Source: Zingiber officinale (lineage: Eukaryota; Streptophyta; Magnoliopsida; Zingiberales; Zingiberaceae). Taken from it: DNA of 64,000 nucleotides. This document shows, one piece after another, positions 55,500 through 64,000 of the stretch. A model generated the notes under the pieces. It had not been told where the DNA came from, made no database searches, and saw only the letters and a list, made by a program, of their open reading frames with translations. Positions within the stretch are counted from its first letter, which is position 1. Each line of letters opens with the position of its first letter. The DNA is taken from positions 131,591,004 through 131,655,003 of the forward strand of contig NC_055989.1 in the NCBI RefSeq assembly GCF_018446385.1, in the 5' to 3' direction. Made by a program: the position numbers and the translations under genes.

Positions 55500-56051
55500 T
55501 TGCTCCCCCTGAATCCATGGGTCTTCTTTCTGGGCATTGATGTTTGTAGTGACTCATCTGTCTGTACTTGAAACATTGGATGTGCTCCTTCCCTTGCTGT
55601 ACTTTTCATATTGATTTCTACTTTGCCTCTGGTTATATGGTTTGAGTCTTATAAGTGAGGCACTTACTTTTGTAATGTCCTCTTTTATTGCACTTAAAAC
55701 ATGTTATATAATCTTTAACTTTTAAATTTACAAATTTACCTTTTAAATCCTTGTTAGGATTCTCCTCATCCATCATCATTTCAGATTCAGATTCTGACTT
55801 TTGTTCTGACTATGATTCATGAAGCTGGTTTGGTCTGATTCTCCTAAGTCTGGTTCTGAGGATGACTCTGGAGATTTAGATTCAGATCCGAGCTTGAGTT
55901 CGACTTGATCTTCTAGTTGTGACGCATCCTCGTGAAGTTCGTTCAGCCAGGTCCAAAAGTCGTAGACATATTTGAATTCTCTGATTCTGCACACAATTTT
56001 ATTAGGCAATAACTCTAAAATAAAGTTTATTACATTTTGGTTTGCTTCCAA
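55500..56051 (-). pseudogene. Element I gag, broken
   Basis: Minus strand text includes a capsid fragment NVINFILELLPNKIVCRIRE with YDFWTWLNELHEDAS, then an acidic Ser/Glu-rich linker. A CCHC knuckle CFKCNKRGHYKSKC appears near 55655-55700 in a shifted frame. The linker composition and knuckle resemble element A gag rather than F gag. Confidence 0.65.
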
Positions 56052-56069
56052 ATTTTAAGTGGTTCTTTT

Positions 56070-58122
56070 CAAGCCATTGAAGGCGCCTTCCATGAATAGT
56101 ATGAAAGTGCCTTCCAATGCTTAAAGGCGCCTTCGGGTACTGTTCATTCGAAGTTTTTTTTGCTCCTTTTGCCCTGTAAGTTGTGTTAATCTAAATCTAA
56201 AACATCTAACATGTAAAACAAAGTTAGCACAGTGATAATAAGAAGTAGTAATTAGCTCATGTCCTCCTATGACCAAGAACTAGTCAAGGTCTCAGATTAG
56301 GGATCCAAAGTAGACCTGACCTAGACCGACGCCTACTATCCCTCAATCGGGTCGCGTCCTCATTTAGTCACTCTCCTCTAGTGACTTACCTTTGCTTACC
56401 CACTAAATATCTGGTCCTTCAGACCTGTTTGGACTTCCTCTAGCCTTGCTTAGTATCTGACCAAGCTGATCTACTAAGACTTGCCTGCAACATTGAGTTA
56501 GCACTATAGATATAAAATGGTAACAACAAAATAGTGTTAGTATTATTAATAATTCACTGGTCCAATCGACCACGCGTGGTTGACTGAAAACCAGTCGATC
56601 ACATATTACCTAAGGTTGCCTTCCCCTAGGGATGCCCAGCTTCACTCACTAAGACTTCCATTACCTGACTTCAGTCACCAAGACTTCCACCACCTAGCTT
56701 CACTCACTAGGGCTCGGCTTCACTCACCAAGACTTCCACTGTTGGAACCCCAAAGGTTGTTTTGATGTGATCAATAAGTTAAGTTAGGTCATGTGATATT
56801 TTAACCTTGTGTCTAAGTGCACAGGAGCTTAGGAGCACAGAGAGTCGAGCGGAAGACGCAGCTACCGAGAAGGACAGCACGGGAGAGTGTGTCTGAGGGA
56901 CGAGGTGCTGCGGAATAGTACATCAGCGGACGAGAAGGAAGCGTGCGGTGTTTCCGAGGGACGAGAAGTCGGAGTGGAAGATTACTCGGGGAGAAAGAGA
57001 CGCAGCTAGCGAGAAGGTCGGCACGGGGTGCGACCGAGGGATGAAAAGCTGCGAATGAGTATGCTGGCGGACGAGAAGGAAGCACGCGACAATTCCGAGA
57101 GACGAGAAGCTAGAGCGAAAGCCTGCTCGAAAAGGCCGAAATTGGGTTTGGGTGAGCCTTATTTCAGTTGGATGAAATCACCCAAGCGAGCGGAGTCGGA
57201 GAGGAAGACCCGGACCGAGGCGAGCAGCACCAGAGTAGAGGGCCCGGATCAAAAGTCAACAAAGTTGACTTTTGTGATCCGGGCGCTCGGAACTATTCCG
57301 GACGCCCAGAGTTGGATTTGACCAGGATCGCGTCAAACACAATTCGTTGCGAAGGGGATAAAATTTTATCCCCTTCCAGGCGCCCCGACCAAGGCTATAA
57401 ATACAACCTTAGTCCAGAAGTTTTAAATCAATTCAAAACAAGCAATTATCATTTCCAACACTTATGTGCTTCATTTCTAGTTTAGCTTCTTTATTTTCTA
57501 TGCTTAAATGTTGTAAGAGGTTTTTCCACCCGAAAGGAGATATCTATTGCACTTCAATTTCCTTGGATTAACAATCTCTCCGGTTGTAACTAAGTAAATA
57601 CTTGTGCCTCTTTCTTTTGTTATTTTCTGTTTGTTTTCTTTATACAAGTGTTAGTTTAAGAAGTACGAGAAGGGTTTGTGTTTTAATTTTTGCAGGGTTA
57701 TTCAACCCCCCTTCTAGCTGGCCCAGCGGTCCCAACATTCCACTACCTAACTTCATACACTAGGGCTCGACTTCACTCACCAGGACTTCCACTATCTAGC
57801 TTCACTCACTAGTGTCCAACTTCACTCACTAGGACTTCCACTATCTAGCTTCACTCACTAGGGCCCAGCTTCACTCACCAAGACTTCCACTACCTAGCTT
57901 TACTCACTAGGGCATAACTTTACTCACCAAGACTTTCATTATCTAACTTTACTCACTAGGACCTGGCTTCACTCACCAGGACTTACCCTTGCTAGTTATC
58001 TAGTCCTGACTAGACTTTTTTCTTCCAAACATAAAGTCATATTTGGATCAACCTTTGGTTAAATTGGCTAGACTAAGGTACATTGTCAAACATCAAACCC
58101 CTAAAGGCTGATTACACCAACA
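56070..58122 (-). repeat. Element I 5' LTR, truncated and carrying solo LTR J
   Basis: It aligns with 51312-52406 of the left LTR, starting at the GCCATTGAAGGCGCC palindrome, and ends TGATTACACCAACA. The U5 side and PBS are missing because of a deletion at about 56056-56070. Confidence 0.7.
56740..57737 (+). mobile_element. Solo LTR J
   Basis: 998 bp from TGTTGGAACCCC to CAGCGGTCCCAACA, flanked by TTCCAC on both sides (56734-56739 and 57738-57743; a TSD of 5-6 bp). The end motif is TTCAACCCCCCTTCTAGCTGG. It contains repeated GCGGAnGACGAGAAG phrases and GGGCGC..CGG text. It is the same family as LTR K. No internal domain or PBS is present. Confidence 0.75.
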
Positions 58123-58127
58123 ATTAT

Positions 58128-59165
58128 CTCTACATGTGCAATTATAAAAGTATTGAAATTTCCTTAGTCATCGAATTGGTGCATTTGGACATCATCAATT
58201 CTATAAGACTAACACAGGTTATACTCCTTGGTTCAGCCAAGCAGCTATTTTTCACTAGTTGGAGACATTGGGATGTCGACGAGAGTTAAATTATGGATGT
58301 TAGTTATGATAACTAGTTCATTGGAGTGACTTGCTGTAAGATTTCATATGGTTCTCTACATATATGGATGTGTCTGTGAAGTTATTATCGTAGCTCAAGT
58401 GCAAGTTTCTTTCGACTTGAGGTATACAAGTCATCTTAGTCATGGAGACTTATACTTTGACATCTTAAGCAAACATCTCTTAGAGGTGTGGACTCGAGAT
58501 GATTAGGTATAAGTCGAAGTATCCGAAGGTGTTTTGATAGTTCATAAAGGGTTTACTGCTTCTTACGATGAGACGTATACCCTATGGTCACTCGTTAGGT
58601 TTATTACTCAAAGTATTTGTCCAAAGTATCACATGTTATGAGTATGAGACTCTTGTACACATGTACGTGTAATTTAAATTCACAGAATGAGAAAGTATTA
58701 CTTGGGCTAGATGTGATGTAGTCATTCTAGTGGGGGTAGACACATAGACCATGTCCTGAACTAAGTTGGTATAAGACGAGTGAAAGGAATGAGGCACAAC
58801 TCACTGTAGTTGCTGAAGGGTTTAAAATTAGTTCTGAGATCAACTGTGATTTTTTAGTTAATTGAGGATCATGATGTACTACTAAGTGCCACTCATTATC
58901 ATTCTATAATTAAGTAGTTAATTATGGACGACCAAGATAAACCGATAACCTATTAGGTCACACACACTATGAGTCTCTAAAAGACGTAAAACAAGTTAAA
59001 GAATAAGATTCTTATATCAAGAGATAAATGCTTGGTTGGACCATACATAAGGCAAATATGAAAATATTTGTCGGAATGGAAGCGTGGATGAACTATATCT
59101 CTTATGAAAGAGTTGGTCCCTATTTGGTTTAGTCATGAACCAATTTGGTTTAGCCATGAACCAAC
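58128..59165 (+). mobile_element. Element G LTR, right part
   Basis: Non-coding continuation after element I. I see no gene in it. It includes phrases typical of Copia LTRs (for example TATAAGACTAACACAGG, GTGACTTGCTG). The right edge is uncertain, near the ATGAACCAA duplication at about 59137-59165. Confidence 0.35.
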
Positions 59166-59852
59166 TATTAGGGATCAGTGACTAACTATAAGGGGGGTTG
59201 AATAGCTTGGTCACCCCCAAGTCAATTGCTTCTCTTCAAATCGTTAGTTGCGTAATAGAATAAAACTAAAACAAAGAAAGCAATAAGAAAACAATCAAAA
59301 TCTAACACATTTCCTTTTACATGGTTTAGAGATTACTTGCTCCTACTCTACGGCTTGTCCTTGAGATGGACGAACCCTCAATCCTTCAATGGATTAGCCC
59401 TCGACAAACTCCGGCTAACTCATGTAGTTCCTTGTGGATGAAGAAACCTCACCACAACTCTCACAAGAACTCATGAGAAGCTAGGGCACTTGGAAGACTA
59501 CTAATAGGGGTTAACCACCTCTATTTCGTCAACCATTGTCAGGCACCCCAATCTCCATTATATAGAGCTTGGAGAAAATAGCCAAGCTGATCATACCGTT
59601 ACTAGTCGACTGGTGTCAGGACCAGTCAACTGGTCCTCTGTGGAATTCGACCGTTACAACCCCAACGACTCGATACCAGTCGATTGGTGTTAAGACCAGT
59701 CGACTGGTCCACTTCGGTTGAGACAACAGAAACATTCTGTTCTCCCCAGCTCGACCACCAGTTGACTGGTACATACACCAGTCAATTGGTAAAACCCTAA
59801 ACCTAGGGTTTCCCTTCCCTAGTACATTTCTCTCACACTTGGACCCTAATGA
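59166..59852 (-). mobile_element. LTR L, left part (same family as E)
   Basis: It starts near TATTAGGGATCAGTG and has TAAGGGGGGTTGAATAGC, the reversed terminal motif. It contains a perfect 16-bp palindrome GACCAGTCGACTGGTC (59694-59709) and several variants. It matches LTR E (TACTCTACGG..TCCTTGAGATGGACGA versus TACTCTACAGTGTATCC..). It is split by solo LTR M at 59853, resumes at 61842-61920, then is split again by LTR K. Confidence 0.6.
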
Positions 59853-61836
59853 TGTTGGGTTCATCGGGCAGCGAAAACCGCTTTTTCGCGTCGCGGAAAC
59901 CCCGAGTCACCCAAAGCCATGGATCTCGTGCAAAGATTCGTAAACAAAATTTTCGAAAAACCTTTTTCTTGTACGAGTTTGTAAAAACTTTAGATCTACA
60001 CTAAAGTTAAGATCATTACCCTTGTAGCGAAGCCCTTCGCGTTCCCGCTTGTCCAAGATGTCGCCGGATCTCTAGTTGTCAAAGTAGACAACCTCTATAT
60101 GTATCCACACGGACACAAGTAGAAGGAGATGACCAAAACACAAGGTGTGCTAGCACCAATGGAGTGTTCGGCCAAGGAATGGGAGAAGGAGAAGAGAGAG
60201 CACCCAAGGGAGAAGAAGAGTGAATGAATCAATGAGAGGAAATTCAAAAAACCCCTTAGCCATCAAGTGGCCGGCCACTCTAGGAGGTGTAACCCCCACA
60301 TTAATTCCAATTAATGTGGAGACCATTAAGAGTTGTAACCCCCATGAGGTGGCACTCTAGGATGATGTGGATCAACACTATTGGTCCACATCTTGCCACC
60401 TCACTAAATGACATGGCAACAAGTGTAACCTCCTCATTTAATGTGGGCCGACCACATTAAATGCTATGGAGGCTTGTAACCTCCATGAGGTGGCACACAT
60501 TGATGATGTGGAGCAATCCTATTGGTCCACATCTTGCCAACTCACTAGTGATGTGGCAAAAAATCAAGTCAAACATGACTTTTTCTCTTCCTCTCAAATC
60601 AAGTCAAACTTGATCAAATCTCTCTCATGGTTGATCTAATCCAACCATATGATTCAAGCCAACTTAATATAATGAATCTAATTCATTAAATTAAGTTGAT
60701 TTAATGAGTCATAATCTAAATTAGACTCATTGAATACATGAATCAACTTGAGTCCAACTCAATTAGCCCAATTTGGATTACTCTTAATCCAATATGATTC
60801 ATCAAATGAATCTAATCCTCTTGGTTCATCATATGAACCAAATCTCCATCTAATTGTCCTTAGTGTGTGACCCTATAGGTTCTTGTAACGTTGGCAATGC
60901 CCTAAACCCATTTAGGAGCATAAGTAATGAGCGGTATCTAGCAACACATCATTACTACCCAAGTTACAAGAATGTCGAGATCCGACATCACCTTGTGACT
61001 ACCAATTGTGACTCCTCACAAAATATGACAAATGTCCTTCTATCCTTGACATCTAGATTGATCAATGTGAGGCATAGACCGTGTCATCCTCTAATCAATC
61101 TAAATCTTGAACTCCAAGTAGACTCACTCGATCAAATGAGCTCAACATCTCATGTTGACTCATTTGGGCATGGTCATTCACTTCGTGGTCTAACTCTATC
61201 AAGAATATTGATGTCGCTCCCGTCATATGGGAGGGATAGATCTCATCTACATCACTCACATCCCTCTGCATAATTTATTACATACCCAGTAATCGCCTTT
61301 ATAGTCCACCCTGTTACGGGTGACGTTTGACGAAACCAAAGTACATAACTCCTTATGTAGGGATCCATGGTGACTTCAGGTCAAAGGACTAATAGTCATA
61401 CTAATAGCCACATGAGAAAGTATATGACACTCATATAACGATCCATGATACTTTCTCATGGCGGGTCATTCAGTATACATTCTCTAATGCATACCCATGT
61501 GTCAGCTTGATATCTCTATATCCATGACTTGTGAGATCAAGTCATCGAGCTGACCTACATGCTAGTCTTATTGTATTAACATTGTCCCTGAATGTTAATA
61601 CTCGACTAGGAATGATTTAGAGTAGTGTTCCCTATATCATCTCATTATCGATTCAACCAATCGATTGATATAGGTAAGAACCTTCTACTCTAGAACGTTA
61701 CTATACTTATTTTATCTGGCACTAATACAAATAAGCATAATAACCAAAAACCAAATGCCTTAATATATATACATGAATATGATATACATGAGTCTATACA
61801 ATCATCAAATGATTGGCTCTAGGGCTCTAACTAACA
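59853..61836. mobile_element. Solo LTR M
   Basis: 1,984 bp from TGTTGGGTTCATCGG to GGGCTCTAACTAACA with perfect TSD AATGA (59848-59852 and 61837-61841). It includes a CG-rich start (TTTTTCGCGTCGCGG) and phrases I associate with Angela/Tork-type Copia LTRs (GTGTGTGACCCTATAGGTTC; GACTTCAGGTCAAAGGAC). A repeated stretch GAGGTGGCAC..GATGATGTGGA occurs at about 60350 and 60488. No coding domain is present. Orientation was not resolved. Confidence 0.75.
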
Positions 61837-61920
61837 AATGACTCACTTGACTCTTCATCACAGTCTTGACCTCTTGCCTTCAAGCCTTCTTCCTTTGGCT
61901 CTCATCCCTCGGATGTATTC

Positions 61921-62986
61921 TGTTGGTACCCCAAGATATTTTTGATGTGATCAAACAAGTTAAGTTAGGTCATGTTGTGTTTAACCTTATGTCTAAGTGT
62001 ACAGGAACTTAGGAACACAAGACGTCGAGCAAAAGACACAAGTAGCGAGAAGGATGGCACGGGAGAGAGTCGACCGGCTCGGTGCGTCTGAGGGACGAGG
62101 TGTTGCGGAAGAGTACACCGGTGGATGAGAAGGGAGTGTGCGGTGTTTCCGAGGGACTAGAAGTCTGAGCGGAAGATTGTTCGAGGAGCAAAAGATGGAG
62201 TTGTCAGAGGGATGAAAAGTTGTGGAAAAGTATAAGGGCGGATGAGAAGGAAGCAAACAGCGATTCCGAGGGACGAGAAGCCCGAGCGGAAGTTTGCTCG
62301 AGAAGGCCAGAAGTTAGGATCGGGTGAGCCCTATTCCGAATGACCGAAATCACCAACGAGCAGAGCCGGAGCGGGAGATATGGACCGAGGCGAGCGGAAT
62401 CAGAGCGGAAGACCCGGATGAAAAAAGTCAACTATGTTGACTCTCCTTGTCCGGGCGCCGGACCAGGTCGAGGCGTTGAGACTTGGTCGAGGCGCTTGGA
62501 ACCAGTTCGGGGCGCCCGAAATCATTCTGGGCGCTCGGAACCATTTCGGGCGCTCGAAACCCAAATTTTATCCTAATCGACGTGGCGTTTGACCGTTGCA
62601 TCGGGGATAGATTTTTATCTGATTCCAATCCCCTAGAACGCTTCCAGGCGCCCCGAGCAGGGCTATATAAACAACCTTGCTCCCAGAAGCTAAATACAAT
62701 GAAAAATAGTGAAACAACACTTGTAGACATTTTCTATTTTAGCTTTCTGTTTCTGTGCTGTCATTGCTGTAAAAGAGGCTTCTCTGCCTGAAGGAAAAAT
62801 TAGTGTGCTTTACTTCCGTGAATTAACAACCTCTCCGGTTGTAACCAAGTAAATTGTCGGTGCCTCTGTCTTTTAGTTTCTTTATCCTTCTTATGTAAGT
62901 GTTCTTTTAATTAAGTTATAAGTTCGAGAAAGGTCTTTTTGCTTGATTTGTGTTGGGGATATTCACCCCCCTCTAGCTGGCCTCAG
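61921..62986 (+). mobile_element. LTR K (same family as J), entered by LTR N
   Basis: It starts TGTTGGTACCCCAAG and parallels J (TTTTGATGTGATCAA, GACGTCGAGC, AGCGGAAGATTG). The end motif TTCACCCCCCTCTAGCTGGCC is reached, but the final CCCAACA is missing because LTR N starts at 62987. It contains GGGCGCCGGA and GGGGCGCCCGAAA palindromic text. No internal region is visible within the window. Confidence 0.6.
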
Positions 62987-64000
62987 TGTAACGACCCGCC
63001 TTCTACTACTAGGCTGTAGGGCGAATCGCTACCCTCGTTCTACACTATACTGTGCGGAAAGCTGGGCTAATTAAAATTTTACTAATTATCTGATTAATGT
63101 TAACTCGGACACTAACATTCCGGGTGTACCTTGGAGTTGTACACATGCTAGGGGAGGTATTTATAACTGGTAACACCCTCCGGATCGATCCACAGACCGA
63201 TCTGCTGATACGGGTACGTCACAAGACCCTGGATCGGTCGGTTGTCCGATCCCGAAGCTACATCGCTTCTGTCCCCAGCTGGATCGGTCTACCGACCGAT
63301 CCAGGTGTGGCCTGATCGGTCGGCACGACCGATCCAGGTATGTATGGATCGGTCGGCTGACCGATCCAGGCACCTGGAAATCGGGGACTCGCCACTATAT
63401 TGCACTGGATCGGTCGGCTGACCGATCCGGGAGGATACAGTAGCATACTGGATCGGTCGGCTGACCGATCCAGTGACACAGCCAGGCCCTGATCGGTCCG
63501 GAGACCGATCAGAGTCTGATTTCCGACCCGGGAAACTCTGATTTCAGCACTTTGGCGTGCCAAAACCCCACATAACATCTAACTAATGCATCATAACTAT
63601 TCTAACAACATGTAATAACATTCTAACGACATAAACTAGTAATCTAACTTAACATAAGGCATAGTTTAGGAATTCATGGCAACACACACAACTAAAAGTG
63701 CCTAGAACATGTAAACCAAAACCAATAAATAAAGTGCTAAAGTAAATGCTAAAGAGTCTAATGCTCAATTTGCTACGTCCCCTAAGGACCTTTGATTCCA
63801 GTTCCATACACACCCACCATCTTTGCATTGCCCTCCAGCTTCCTCTGCTAGTCCATTTTCCTTTTACCTGTGTCTGCAGTATAAGGAAAATAGTATCTGT
63901 AAGCCAAAAAGCTTAGTAAGAAACCATCTACCTCACAAAAACATGCGACGATGCAAATATGCTTTGAAATCATGCTGTTTAAAACATATGCTGAATGTAC
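62987..64000 (-). mobile_element. LTR N: Gypsy-type LTR running off the window
   Basis: It begins TGTAACGACCCGCC like the LTRs of element B and has the same later phrase (TTACCTGTGTCTGCAGTATAAGGAAAATAGTA; AAGCTTAGTAAG). It is a related Gypsy family, minus-strand by analogy with B. It carries its own palindrome array. Its right end is outside the window, so solo versus full element is unknown. Confidence 0.6.
63180..63512. repeat. Palindrome array in LTR N (GATCGGTC arms)
   Basis: About eight inverted repeats with arms like CTGGATCGGTC and GACCGATCCAG around a 2-6 base spacer, the clearest at 63447-63474 with 12-base arms. The element B LTR lacks this array. Confidence 0.8.

Larger units (their letters stand above)
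50757..58122 (-). mobile_element. Element I: gag-only Sire-like Copia, minus strand
   Basis: 3' LTR 50757-52406. The 5' LTR is truncated (about 56070-58122, including solo LTR J). Perfect TSD ATTAT at 50752-50756 and 58123-58127. The interior has an AT-rich region and a broken gag, with no pol domains. The end of gag nearest the 5' LTR, the PBS and the first ~550 bp of that LTR are deleted. Confidence 0.8.

Noticed and set aside
56580..57485. Protein frames within solo LTR J and K (arginine/glutamate-rich)
   Set aside because: They come from the repeated GACGAGAAG-type LTR text and are interrupted between the two family copies.
63180..63512. CRISPR-like regular repeats
   Set aside because: Repeats are palindromic LTR units with no unique equal-length spacers and no cas genes, in a plant genome.

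Overview
This is a stretch of plant nuclear genome, probably a monocot. Two complete intron/exon-style plant genes and the 3' end of a third lie in the first 10.4 kb. The rest is almost entirely nested LTR retrotransposons. The GC-rich zinc-finger gene beside AT-rich intergenic DNA, and the dense Sirevirus-type Copia and Tekay-type Gypsy elements, fit a large monocot genome. The repeats remind me of Zingiberales (ginger relatives), but that is a low-confidence impression that no search has tested.

Gene region (1-10.4 kb, all on +). (1) The last two coding exons of a class-3 (mono/diacylglycerol) lipase-like gene are at 362-2149; the intron between them carries an ~846 bp insertion flanked by 10-bp direct repeats. 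(2) A two-exon LOB-domain (LBD, class I) transcription factor is at 5600-6530. (3) An intronless C1-2i (ZAT5-like) two-finger C2H2 repressor is at 9581-10375, with L-box, NLS and EAR motif. The spacers hold microsatellites, a possible tRNA-derived SINE and TE debris.

Nest 1 (11.7-38.1 kb). Insertions are stacked and most are bounded by matching target-site duplications (TSDs). A degenerate Sire-like LTR (O) is broken by element D. D internal DNA is followed by LTR E. LTR E is broken by element C (15494-36962). The 3' LTR of C is broken by Gypsy chromovirus B (15877-32800, TSD GCTTG). The pol of B is broken, at the start of its chromodomain segment, by the youngest element A (18731-25602, TSD GTGGA). 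A and C are gag-only copies with no pol.

Nest 2 (38.1-64 kb). Copia/Sirevirus F (38107-48259) has both LTRs, gag and an almost intact pol with three in-frame stops. It abuts a second, non-Sire Copia pol (G). G is split by solo LTR H (TSD TGGTT), and the LTR region of G is split by gag-only element I (50757-58122, TSD ATTAT). The 5' LTR of I is truncated and holds solo LTR J. Further right, LTR L is split by solo LTR M (TSD AATGA) and by LTR K, which is itself entered by a Gypsy-type LTR (N) that runs off the window.

The clearest signals beyond ordinary TE annotation are these. Nearly every LTR family here carries its own perfect palindrome (GGCGCC-, GTCGAC- or ATCGAT-centred, or GATCGGTC arms), often in arrays. 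Several copies keep LTRs, PBS, gag and PPT but have lost pol. A Pol III-like A-box/B-box/T-tract cassette is present in both LTRs of the Gypsy element. I see no CRISPR, prokaryotic operon or viral genome, and nothing I would call a wholly new biological system.
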